The notes beneath the pieces are model-generated. The model was not told the DNA's origin and did no database searches. It was given only the letters and a program-made list of their open reading frames with translations. A program made the position numbers and the translations under genes. Below are positions 51,318-59,230 of a stretch of 64,000 bases of DNA, in pieces. This DNA comes from Flavobacterium sp. GTDB lineage: Bacteria > Bacteroidota > Bacteroidia > Flavobacteriales > Flavobacteriaceae. The DNA lies in the NCBI GenBank assembly GCA_016718345.1, contig JADKDN010000004.1, positions 124,001 to 188,000 of the forward strand, given 5' to 3'. Position 1 is the stretch's first letter, and every line of letters begins with the position of its first letter.

Positions 51318-51719
51318 ATGAATACTCAGGAAGAAAAAATAAGCTTATTAATGGAGATGATTGCATTTTCTGTTGTTGATGGACGTTTGCACCAACGAGA
51401 ATATGACTTTTTAATATTAGTAGCTACTGAATTAAAAATTAGTAAAGCTGATTTTGATGATTTATTTCATCAGGAACTGTCCACTATTCCCATAAAATCT
51501 GAATTTGAGCGGATAAAACAATTTTATAGATTAGCCTTATTGATGCATTGTGATGGTGTAATGCATGAACGTGAAAAAACGGCTATTCATGAAATAGGAA
51601 TCAATATGGGATTAAATCCTTTTGCCACAAAACGTATTTTGAAAGCCATGGAGGTAGCTCCATCAAACACCATTTCAGCAGATTTTTTATTGAGTGTTTT
51701 TCAGGAGCAAAACAACTAA
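51318..51719 (+). CDS. TerB-like (tellurite-resistance-fold) protein
   Basis: A 133-residue all-helical cytoplasmic protein with a TerB-type pattern of acidic residues: LLMEMIAFSVVDGRLHQREY, DFLILVATELKISKADFDDL, LALLMHCDGVMHEREKTAIH. The repeated H/V-D-G..H.RE motifs are the likely metal-binding positions of this fold. Related flavobacterial proteins are often mislabelled as UvrB subunits; there is no resemblance to UvrB here. Its role is unknown and no other ter genes are present. The frame is intact. Confidence 0.75.
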   Translation: MNTQEEKISLLMEMIAFSVVDGRLHQREYDFLILVATELKISKADFDDLFHQELSTIPIKSEFERIKQFYRLALLMHCDGVMHEREKTAIHEIGINMGLNPFATKRILKAMEVAPSNTISADFLLSVFQEQNN

Positions 51720-51780
51720 TTCACAAGATAGTAATACTGAAAATTAGTCATTTAAAATTCTTAAATTTCTCAAAAAAAAT

Positions 51781-51823
51781 GTCAAAATGACTTTTTCAAA
51801 GTGAATAAAGTTGTCATTTTGAC
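51781..51823. promoter_or_regulatory. Pair of GTCA-N3-TGAC palindromes upstream of hsp20
   Basis: GTCAAAATGAC (51781-51791) and GTCATTTTGAC (51813-51823) are each palindromic and are reverse complements of one another. They lie 77-119 bases before hsp20. They may be operator sites. Together they could also fold as an 11-bp hairpin ending in a T-run, i.e. a terminator for the TerB-like gene. Confidence 0.55.
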
Positions 51824-51899
51824 TTTTTTTTAAGCTCGGTATATTTTTTGTTTTATAGCATTCAAATTTATGAATGTTTAACTTAAAATTTTAATAATC

Positions 51900-52334
51900 A
51901 TGAATGTTATAAAAAGAAACAACAATGTTATTTTTCCATCAATTATTGATGAAATGTTCAAACCAGATTGGTTAGGTGGTGTTCAAAATTTTGGTTCTAA
52001 CGTACCTGCAGTAAACATTAAAGAAACTGATACTGTTTTCGGAATTGAATTAGCAGCACCAGGAAAGAAAAAAGAAGATTTCAATGTTGAAATTGATCAT
52101 AATGTATTGACAATTTCTTCTGAGGAAAAATCTGAATCTAGTGAGAAAGACGCACAAGGAAAATACACTCGTAAAGAGTTTAGTTACAATTCTTTTAGAA
52201 GATCTTTTACACTTCCTGAAACGGTAAACTTAGATAAAATTAATGCTTCTTATCAAGACGGTGTTTTACATTTGACCTTACCTAAAAAAGAAGAAGCACT
52301 ACCGAAACCAAAACGATTAATAGAAATTGCTTAA
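51900..52334 (+). CDS. Small heat-shock protein (Hsp20/alpha-crystallin)
   Basis: A 144-residue small heat-shock protein that holds unfolding proteins in the cytoplasm. The alpha-crystallin domain covers residues ~35-135: VPAVNIKETDTVFGIELAAP, GKKKEDFNVEIDHNVLTISS and YNSFRRSFTLPETVNLDKIN. The conserved A-x-x-x-x-GVL signature appears as ASYQDGVLHLTLPKK. The length is typical of flavobacterial Hsp20. The gene stands alone, with a pair of GTCA-N3-TGAC palindromes upstream that may control it and a perfect terminator directly downstream. The frame is intact. Confidence 0.95.
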   Translation: MNVIKRNNNVIFPSIIDEMFKPDWLGGVQNFGSNVPAVNIKETDTVFGIELAAPGKKKEDFNVEIDHNVLTISSEEKSESSEKDAQGKYTRKEFSYNSFRRSFTLPETVNLDKINASYQDGVLHLTLPKKEEALPKPKRLIEIA

Positions 52335-52335
52335 T

Positions 52336-52365
52336 AAAAAAACGCACTTCAAAGTGCGTTTTTTT
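52336..52365. terminator. Convergent terminator between hsp20 and uvrB
   Basis: Stem around ACGCACTT / AAGTGCGT flanked by A- and T-runs. It begins right after the hsp20 stop and abuts the uvrB stop on the minus strand. Confidence 0.9.
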
Positions 52366-54355
52366 ATACTATTTTATTTTGTAATACTTTAATTTCATCT
52401 CTCAATTTTGCCGCTTGCATGAAGTCCAAATCTTTTGCTGCTTTTTCCATGGCTTTTCGTTTTTCACGAATGCGCTTTTCAATTTCGGGTTTAGATAAAT
52501 ATTCTGTTTCGGGCTCTGCTGCAATAGGAGTGGAGTATCCCAATTCATAATCTACTAAAGGATTTTTAGTAAAAGCACTTTCGATTTTCTTATTCAATGC
52601 TTGAGGAACAACATTATTTTCTACGTTAAAGTTAATTTGTTTGGTTCTACGATAATTGGTTTCATCAATCGTTTTTTGCATGCTGGCTGTAATTTTATCC
52701 GCATACATGATGGCTTTTCCGTTTAGGTTTCGGGCCGCACGACCAATGGTTTGCGTGAGCGAACGGTGACTTCTCAAAAAACCTTCCTTGTCCGCATCAA
52801 GAATAGCGACCAAGGAAACTTCAGGCAAGTCCAGTCCTTCACGGAGTAAGTTTACTCCAATCAAAACATCAAAAATTCCTTTTCGCAAATCCTGCATAAT
52901 TTCAATTCGTTCTAGTGTGTCTACTTCTGAGTGAATGTAGCGACAACGAATACTCACTTTTGTTAGATATTTAGCCAGTTCTTCTGCCATTCTTTTGGTT
53001 AACGTAGTTACTAAAACACGCTCGTCAAGTTCTGCTCGTTGCTGAATTTCTTCAATTAAATCGTCAATTTGGTTCAAACTAGGACGAATTTCAATAATAG
53101 GGTCAATCAATCCTGTGGGACGAATAATCTGTTCTACATACACGCCATCTGTTTTTTGCAACTCATAATCAGCCGGTGTTGCCGATACATAAATCACTTG
53201 GTTTTGCATGGCTTCAAATTCCTCAAACTTCAACGGGCGGTTGTCCATGGCAGCAGGAAGTCGGAAACCATATTCTACCAAGTTTTCTTTTCGGCTTCTA
53301 TCGCCGCCGTACATGGCATGAACCTGAGACAGTGTAACATGGCTTTCATCGACTACCATTAGAAAATCTTTTGGGAAATAATCAATCAAACAGAATGGAC
53401 GAGTTCCTGGCAAACGACCATCGAGGTAGCGAGAATAATTTTCAATACCCGAACAATAGCCTAATTCCCGAATCATTTCTAAATCGAAATTCGTGCGTTC
53501 TTCCAAACGTTTCGCCTCGAGATGCTTTCCTATTTCTTTGAAATAATCTACTTGTTTCACCAAATCCTGTTGAATTTCCCAAATGGCATTTTGCAACACA
53601 TCAGGCGAGGTCACAAACATATTGGCAGGATAAATCGTAAGTTTTCAAAGGTTTCTATCACCTGAGAATTCTTGACATCAAAACGTTCGATTTCCTCTAT
53701 TTCATCCCCAAAAAAGTGAATTCTGTACGCATCATCGGCATAGCTTGGATAAACATCTACCGTATCGCCTTTTATTCTGAAACTTCCGGGATTAAAATCC
53801 ATTTCGGTTCTAGAATACAAACTTTGTACTAATTGGTGCAGCAATTTGGTTCGGGAAATGATTTGCCCTTTTTCTATTGGGATGACATTTTTTTGAAATT
53901 CTATGGGATTTCCAATACCATACAAACAAGAAACCGATGCCACTACCAAAATATCTCGACGCCCAGAAAGCAGAGAGGCGGTGGTACTCATTCGCATTTT
54001 TTCCAATTCATCATTGATAGACAAATCTTTTTCGATGAAAACTCCCGTAACGGGCATAAAAGCTTCGGGCTGGTAATAATCGTAATAGGAAACAAAATAT
54101 TCTACGGCATTATTCGGAAAAAATTGCTTGAACTCGGAATACAATTGGGCCGCCAAGGTTTTGTTATGTGCTAGAACTAAAGTCGGTCGTTGCACTTCTT
54201 GAATTACATTCGCGACAGTGAATGTTTTTCCAGAACCCGTAACTCCTAATAAGCGTTTGGTATTTTTCACCGTCAATAATGCCTTTGGCTAATTTTTCAA
54301 TGGCCTGTGGTTGATCGCCTTTGGGTTGATAATCGGATACTACTTGGAAATTCAT
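52364..54355 (-). CDS. uvrB: Excinuclease ABC subunit B (two frameshifts)
   Basis: UvrB is the DNA-damage-verifying helicase of nucleotide excision repair. The order is MNFQVVSDYQPKGDQPQAIE, Walker A GVTGSGKTF, the beta-hairpin region YYDYYQPEA, Walker B VVDESHVT, helicase motif TIGRAARNLNGKAIMYAD and a C-terminal UVR domain (AAKLRDEIKVLQNK). Frameshifts lie near 54255 (one extra base before the Walker A loop) and near 53625 (before NMFVTSPDVL). Repaired length is ~663 residues, as expected. Conserved sequence continues on both sides of each break, so errors are most likely. A TACCTTTG box lies 27 bases before the start. Confidence 0.96.
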
Positions 54356-54381
54356 GAATTAGGTGCAGAGATTGAGAGTTG

Positions 54382-54389
54382 CAAAGGTA
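54382..54389 (-). promoter_or_regulatory. Candidate -7 box for uvrB
   Basis: On the minus strand TACCTTTG fits TAnnTTTG, 26 bases before the uvrB ATG at 54355. Confidence 0.5.
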
Positions 54390-54549
54390 CAAAGGAATTC
54401 AATAAAATGAAGTTGTGATAATTTTTTCAAAATAAAAGAAAAAGTCACTGCATTAAATGATAAAGAATCAGAATAGATTTGTTGATGTATTTTGGATTAG
54501 TTCTAGTTGGTTACATCGCATATAGGGTTTGATAAGTCCTGGATTTCGC

Positions 54550-54987
54550 TTATAGTTTTTCCTTGTATTTTTGGTCAAAATCTATCATCCATTCTATGCC
54601 GTATTTATCTCTAAACATCCCAAAATAGGAACCCCAAGGACTGTCTTCCATAGGCATTTCAACAATTCCACCGACTGAAAGTCCGTTAAATAATTGGTCG
54701 GCTTCCTCACGACTTTCTGCGCTAATGGCTATTTTAGATCGGTTTTCGTTTTCGTTTGTTCTCCCCATACTTTCGGGAACGTCATTGGCCATTAAAACAT
54801 TTTGACCAATAGGCAACGCAATGTGCATTATTTTGTTGGCTTCATGATCTGCCACTGGAAATTCGGGGCTCTCCATATCTTTGAAACGCATAATCATGGC
54901 AAACTCTCCGCCAAATACTGATTTGTAAAATGTAAAAGCTTCTTCGGCATTCCCGTTGAAGTTAATGTGAGGATTGATTAGTGCCAT
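54550..54987 (-). CDS. VOC (glyoxalase/PhnB-like) family protein
   Basis: A 145-residue PhnB-like member of the vicinal-oxygen-chelate superfamily. It begins ALINPHINFNGNAEEAFTFY and has KSVFGGEFAMIMRFKDM, KIMHIALPIGQNVLMANDV and the closing WGSYFGMFRDKYGIEWMIDF. The two beta-alpha-beta-beta-beta modules of the fold can be followed. Family members include metal-dependent lyases and resistance proteins, and many have no known activity; no substrate can be assigned. The frame is intact. It lies on the minus strand downstream of nudK, 198 bases away, with a palindromic repeat between them. Confidence 0.85.
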   Translation of the reverse strand: MALINPHINFNGNAEEAFTFYKSVFGGEFAMIMRFKDMESPEFPVADHEANKIMHIALPIGQNVLMANDVPESMGRTNENENRSKIAISAESREEADQLFNGLSVGGIVEMPMEDSPWGSYFGMFRDKYGIEWMIDFDQKYKEKL

Positions 54988-55069
54988 GATTTTAGTTTTT
55001 TAGTTGGTTTTTGATTTTTAATCTCTTTAGGTTTAATTGCTCGAAGCTCTGCTTCGATTTTTTATTTTT

Positions 55070-55121
55070 ACCACAGATTCGCAGATTAAAAAAGATTTTT
55101 GAAAATCTGTGAATCTGCGGT
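55070..55121. repeat. REP-like palindrome (CCACAGATTCGCAGATT type)
   Basis: ACCACAGATTCGCAGATT (55070-55087) pairs with AATCTGTGAATCTGCGGT (55104-55121) with two mismatches. Palindromes built on CAGATT/AATCTG words are frequent between flavobacterial genes. Confidence 0.7.
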
Positions 55122-55185
55122 TATTATTTCGTTAATACCTCTGGGGCTTTGTCCCGAGGTAGTTTAATGTTCTTAGCTTTAACAA

Positions 55186-55770
55186 TTATACTACTAAATT
55201 ATGGATGGTAGCATATTGCAAAAGCATAATGGTTTTGGCATCTTTTATTTCTCCAGTGACAATCATTTGAAGGGCTTTTTCGAAAGGTATTTCTAGAACT
55301 TCAATGTTTTCTTGCTCTTCATCGAGACCACCGCCTTCATTGACTTTCATTTCTTTAGCATATTCACCCACAAAAAAATGAATGGTTTCCGTTACGGAAC
55401 CCGGCGACATATAGACTTCAAAAATTTTACGCACTTCGTTTATTTGGTAACCCGTTTCTTCTTCGGTTTCTCTCTTGATGCACTCTTCGGCATTTTCAGT
55501 GTCGAGAAGTCCAGCACAAGCTTCAATCATCATTCCAGTTTCGTTTCCATTCAAATAGGTTGGAATGCGTAATTGTCTCGTTAAAATCACTGTTTTATTG
55601 GGTTTGTTATACAGTAAAATGGTTGCGCCGTTTCCTCTGTCGTAGGCTTCACGGTATTGGGTTTCCCATGTGCCATCTTTTTTTTGATAGTCGTAAGTTA
55701 TTTTGCGAAGGGTGTACCAATTGTCAGAAAGGATTTCGCTTTTTATAATTTTAATTTTTGGATTTGTCAT
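55186..55770 (-). CDS. nudK: NudK-like Nudix hydrolase (GDP-mannose pyrophosphatase)
   Basis: A 194-residue Nudix enzyme. Like E. coli NudK it has ILSDNWYTLRKITYDYQKKD, then YDRGNGATILLYN, TRQLRIPTYLNGNETGMMIE and ACAGLLDTENAEEC. The Nudix box ends RETEEETGY. EVYMSPGSVTETIHFFVGEY is the loop typical of the ADP-ribose/GDP-mannose group. NudK hydrolyses GDP-mannose to GMP and mannose-1-phosphate; the precise substrate here is inferred from similarity. I set the start at 55770 (MTNPK), not the in-frame ATG at 55806, because homologues begin near this point. The frame is intact. Confidence 0.85.
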   Translation of the reverse strand: MTNPKIKIIKSEILSDNWYTLRKITYDYQKKDGTWETQYREAYDRGNGATILLYNKPNKTVILTRQLRIPTYLNGNETGMMIEACAGLLDTENAEECIKRETEEETGYQINEVRKIFEVYMSPGSVTETIHFFVGEYAKEMKVNEGGGLDEEQENIEVLEIPFEKALQMIVTGEIKDAKTIMLLQYATIHNLVV

Positions 55771-56273
55771 AGAATAAATTGCTTGGAATAAAACGGATAA
55801 CGACAATAAAAGTATAAAAGTACTTTTTTTGTTAGTGTTTTACCTTGATTTAATTGTAAAAACAAAATAGTGTCGTTTTTTACCATATAAGAGAATGAAG
55901 AACATTTAAGTCTTAGATTGAATCTCTTATGTGAACTTGAATGACTTAAATGCTAAAATTAAACATACAACTTTTACGCTGCAACAGTAATTGATTCTAT
56001 TAATTATATCTTATAATTGACGCTAATGTTGGTTTATTTTTTTACATTTATAATAAATTTTAATTTGTCTATGCGAGACAAATACACATTTTGGAATTGG
56101 TTCACGAATGAAACGGATTTAAACTGATAAAATAGATTCTTATGTGATTATCAGCGAAAATCAGTCTAATCTGTTTCATCTGCGTACCATTTATTAAATT
56201 GTTAGTCCGCTTAGCGGACTGTCATAAATTTTAAACTTAAACAGGAATTTAGTAACCGTTAACGTATAGTATT
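55771..56273. other. Gap between nudK and a secreted-protein gene
   Basis: 503 bases without a credible gene. It includes the REP-like hairpin at 56106-56187. The rest is AT-rich and holds nothing I can name. Confidence 0.5.
56106..56187. repeat. REP-like long hairpin (ATGAAACNGATT type)
   Basis: ATGAAACGGATTTAAACTGAT (56108-56128) pairs with ATCAGTCTAATCTGTTTCAT (56160-56179) with few mismatches. A second, different palindrome type within 1 kb of the one at 55070. Confidence 0.65.
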
Positions 56274-56903
56274 ATGAAAACAAAATTATTCTTCACATTC
56301 ATTGTATTGGTTTTTTTCCAAATTTCTTTTTCTCAAGAAATTAAACCCGAAGGCGCAACAAATCAAGTTACAGATTCTATTGCAAATAGAGAAAAGACCA
56401 TTAAGGATATGGAAAATGAAACCAACGGAGTTCTTCCTGTTGCCGCTACAGCTACTGCCAGTGCCGCAGAAATTATAGCTGCTCAAAAAGCCGCTGAAAA
56501 AGCGGAGAAAAAAGCCAAAAAAGAGGCAGAAAAAGTATTGAAAGAGCGAGAAAGAGCCCAAAAAGAGGTCGAAGATGCTAAAAAAAGAAGTAGAGCGTAA
56601 TCAAGAAAGGTTAGAAAAACAGCAAGATAAATTTGAGAAGGAACAACAAGCCCAACAGAAACAAAAGACAAAATTAATGATGCAGAAGATGATCTTGCAA
56701 AAGCAAAAGACCGATTGAAAGACGCTGAAAAAGATTTAGTAAGCGATACAGAAAAGCACAATAAAAAACTAGCTAAAGGGAAATTGTCTCCAAATGATAT
56801 AGAAAAATTTGAGAAGGATAAAGTCAAACAACAAAGGCGTATTGAAGAGTTGAAAGAGAAAGTGGAAAAAGAAGAGCATCAATTGCGGAAAGCCAAAAGA
56901 TAA
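56274..56903 (+). CDS. Secreted coiled-coil protein (two frameshifts)
   Basis: About 210 residues repaired. A signal peptide (MKTKLFFTFIVLVFFQISFSQ) is followed by a short linker and an alanine-rich stretch (VAATATASAAEIIAAQKAAE). A long charged coiled coil fills the rest: KKAKKEAEKVLKERERAQKE, then in the next frames VERNQERLEKQQDKFEKEQQ and KINDAEDDLAKAKDRLKDAE. It ends EKVEKEEHQLRKAKR. Frame changes are near 56590, in a run of seven A, and near 56665. It is periplasmic and probably rod-like. I know no function. The next gene downstream, also encoding a secreted protein, starts 130 bases later. Confidence 0.7.
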
Positions 56904-57033
56904 CCAAGCACAGTTTTTTACTATGATAAAAAAATGATAAAATGCATTGGCTTTTTAGTAAATGCATTAATTTTATCGATTGTAAATTTATCTCCCGTTA
57001 GATAAGTTTTTTGAAATAAAAAAAGTGCATTCT

Positions 57034-57669
57034 ATGAGATGGATATTCTCAATTTTTATACTCATTGGTTTTTCTTTAAAAAGTAGTGCTCAGAGTGAGT
57101 TTTTGAACAAGTCGGGTTCGTTTGCTCCCGTAGGACCTAGTTTAACTTTGCCACCAACAACTCCTTCGCCTTCTGTTTTTAAATTGCATACTACTCCAGA
57201 AGTGACTTCATCTAAATCGATTTTGGAAACCAATACCTTACAGTTTACCAATCCAAACGATTTTAAGAATCCCGGAGATATTTACAAAGAAAAGTTGAAT
57301 AGAAAATCCGGTGAAGATGAATCAAAAATGTTTAGGAAAGATCAATATTTGGGCGATTTCAGAACCAAATCAGCTTATGTAAAAATTAGTTATCGGGATT
57401 TTGGAGAAGTCGATGGTGATGAAATTAGAGTTTTAGTAAATGATAAAGAAGTCGTTTCCCGAGTTTTTCTGGAAGGAAGTTTTAAAGGTCTTGAGTTAGG
57501 ATTAGAAAAAGGGTTTAACAAAATAGATTTTGAAGCTTTAAATCAAGGCTATTCAGGGCCTAATACGGCTGAATTTCAAGTATATGATGATAAAGGGCAA
57601 TTGGTTTCTGCCAATCAATGGAATTTGGCGACAGGTTTTAAGGCAACAATAATTATCGTTAAAGAATAA
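57034..57669 (+). CDS. Secreted protein of unknown function
   Basis: A 211-residue exported protein (signal peptide MRWIFSIFILIGFSLKSSAQ). A low-complexity proline/serine/threonine stretch follows (VGPSLTLPPTTPSPSVFKLH). The C-terminal ~100 residues look like a compact beta domain: TKSAYVKISYRDFGEVDGDE, IRVLVNDKEVVSRVFLEGSF, GFNKIDFEALNQGYSGPNTA. No enzymatic motif is visible and no family is recognised. I chose ATG 57034 over the in-frame GTG at 57025 because the signal peptide starts there. It converges with the thiamine diphosphokinase gene; their stops are one base apart. The frame is intact. Confidence 0.65.
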   Translation: MRWIFSIFILIGFSLKSSAQSEFLNKSGSFAPVGPSLTLPPTTPSPSVFKLHTTPEVTSSKSILETNTLQFTNPNDFKNPGDIYKEKLNRKSGEDESKMFRKDQYLGDFRTKSAYVKISYRDFGEVDGDEIRVLVNDKEVVSRVFLEGSFKGLELGLEKGFNKIDFEALNQGYSGPNTAEFQVYDDKGQLVSANQWNLATGFKATIIIVKE

Positions 57670-57670
57670 T

Positions 57671-58333
57671 TTAGTCGATACATTCCATCAATAGTAAATC
57701 GCCATCTTGGTGTTCAATTTTCACCATTCCATCTTGTATAACGTGATTGCTACTTCCAGTTCTGTAGCCTATGGTGAGGCTATCATCTTTTAAGGGATAG
57801 AATAAATTTTCAGAATGAATTCCTGTAACATGTCCAATCGGTATTAAAGAAATAATAGTCTTGGCAGGATACCATTTCTCAAATTTTTTTGGCAAAACAA
57901 ATACTTTGGAATGATTGTCCAGAATTACAATTTTAAGTAAGTTTCTGTATTTGACAATAGTAGTTAAGTTTGTGATGGTATGATCGGCACGTTTTCCAGT
58001 TGCCCAAACCACATTTACAGCAGGAATATTTCTTTCAATGAGATAATCAAATGCTTTTTCTAAATCGGTTTTGTTTTGGTCTGGAGCATGAACAATTTCA
58101 ATGGGCTGCTGTGATTTCAAAAATTCATACGGATTAAAATCTCTATCAAAATCGCCTAAAACCACATCCACTTTAATATTCAAATCAATTACTCTTTCTA
58201 TTGCAGAATCTAGCACTACAACTAGGGGAGACCATTCTAATAATTGACCTAATAGCTCCTCATTACGGGAAGCACCGTTAGCAATAATTAATGCGGGTTC
58301 TTGGTCGTCGCGAACGATGTGATGAGAAGACAT
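57671..58333 (-). CDS. Thiamine diphosphokinase
   Basis: A 220-residue enzyme that pyrophosphorylates thiamine to thiamine diphosphate with ATP. Conserved parts are PALIIANGASRNEELLGQLL, VVLDSAIERVIDLNIKVDVV with GDFDRD, and the catalytic APDQNKTDLEKAFDYLIER. The C-terminal thiamine-binding part has IISLIPIGHVTGIHSENLFY and RTGSSNHVIQDGMVKIEHQD. Length and order match the ThiN/TPK family. The frame is intact. It sits on the minus strand after a run of outer-membrane genes read in the same direction. No other thiamine genes are nearby, and no TPP riboswitch is visible upstream. Confidence 0.9.
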   Translation of the reverse strand: MSSHHIVRDDQEPALIIANGASRNEELLGQLLEWSPLVVVLDSAIERVIDLNIKVDVVLGDFDRDFNPYEFLKSQQPIEIVHAPDQNKTDLEKAFDYLIERNIPAVNVVWATGKRADHTITNLTTIVKYRNLLKIVILDNHSKVFVLPKKFEKWYPAKTIISLIPIGHVTGIHSENLFYPLKDDSLTIGYRTGSSNHVIQDGMVKIEHQDGDLLLMECID

Positions 58334-58402
58334 AATGGTATGAAATTATAAACGGTAAAGATAAGGATTCATGCCTCTTAATCGTTAATAGAAAATTTAT
58401 AC

Positions 58403-59230
58403 TTATTGAATGATGTAATTTTTAGTATCCGTTTCACTCAAACTAAAATATCCAAGCGCATAATTTGACGAATTTGTAGTGTTGATGATATTTCCTCTCA
58501 CTGTTGCAGGTGGCGATTGAAAAGGACCGCCTCCATTATTTCCTGCAATATTTAAAAGTACACTTAGATAGCTGTAATACGCTTTAGATATGCCAAAATG
58601 AGTAACTTCAATTTCATCGCCTACTTTTAAATCACTATTTTGTGATAGACTAAAGAATGTATTTCCTTACAAATAAGTGTCTTCATCTACATAGTAATCA
58701 AACTTTACTTGGCTAGAATATTTGTATTTGTACAAGTAGTAATTGGTAGCATTCGCAGGATCATTGTAGAACGTTTTGATTTCTATGTCTTTTCCTGTAA
58801 ATCCTCCTTCGTTATTTTGCACTATATTTTCGATAGGAGCAACGGGTAACAAAGTTTCTTGAGCAGTATATGTTCGCCTTTGCTGAATGACTGTTAGCGT
58901 ATATATTTCGTTGAGTATCGGAGCAAAGTTAGTACAGAAATACTCACCTGTATCTGGTCGTTCAATAAAATTGAAAACAATATCCTCACTATTTGTAATA
59001 AAAACAGTTGCTCCTGATACTTTTGGAATTGTAGTACTGAAATAATCAGAAGTTGTAGTCAATTTAATTTTTTGTTCGTTTCCTGAGGTTCCTTTTTTCC
59101 AATTAATTGAGGCTTCAATAACTAGTTTTGGCGGGGCAGTATTCAAATCAACATCAACCACTTTTTCACAACTGGTGAAGAATAGGCTAACTAAAAGGAG
59201 TGATACTAAATATATTTTTTTCATGACCAT
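58403..59230 (-). CDS. DUF4249 lipoprotein, interrupted by an in-frame stop
   Basis: About 275 residues if the TAA at 58667-58669 is read through; the frame is the same on both sides (DEDTYL, stop, GNTFFSLSQNSDLKVGDEIE). MKKIYLVSLLLVSLFFTSCE is a lipoprotein signal with its lipobox cysteine. DUF4249 proteins are outer-membrane lipoproteins encoded next to TonB-dependent receptors and probably assist uptake; the substrate is unknown. The C-terminus (SNYALGYFSLSETDTKNYII) is typical. The likely start is ATG 59224; ATG 59230 directly abuts the receptor's stop. One substitution (for example CAA to TAA) explains the break, so it may be an error or a recent inactivation. Confidence 0.8.

Noticed and set aside
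51318..51719. UvrB subunit label for the TerB-like protein
   Set aside because: It has no helicase motifs; the real uvrB is at 52364-54355.
55041..55057. Hairpin TCGAAGC-TCT-GCTTCGA with a T-run as a terminator
   Set aside because: The T-run serves only the plus strand, and no plus-strand gene lies upstream of it.
56286..56827. Two minus-strand ORFs opposite the coiled-coil gene, rich in Phe and Ser
   Set aside because: They are the reverse reading of lysine/glutamate codons of the real gene.
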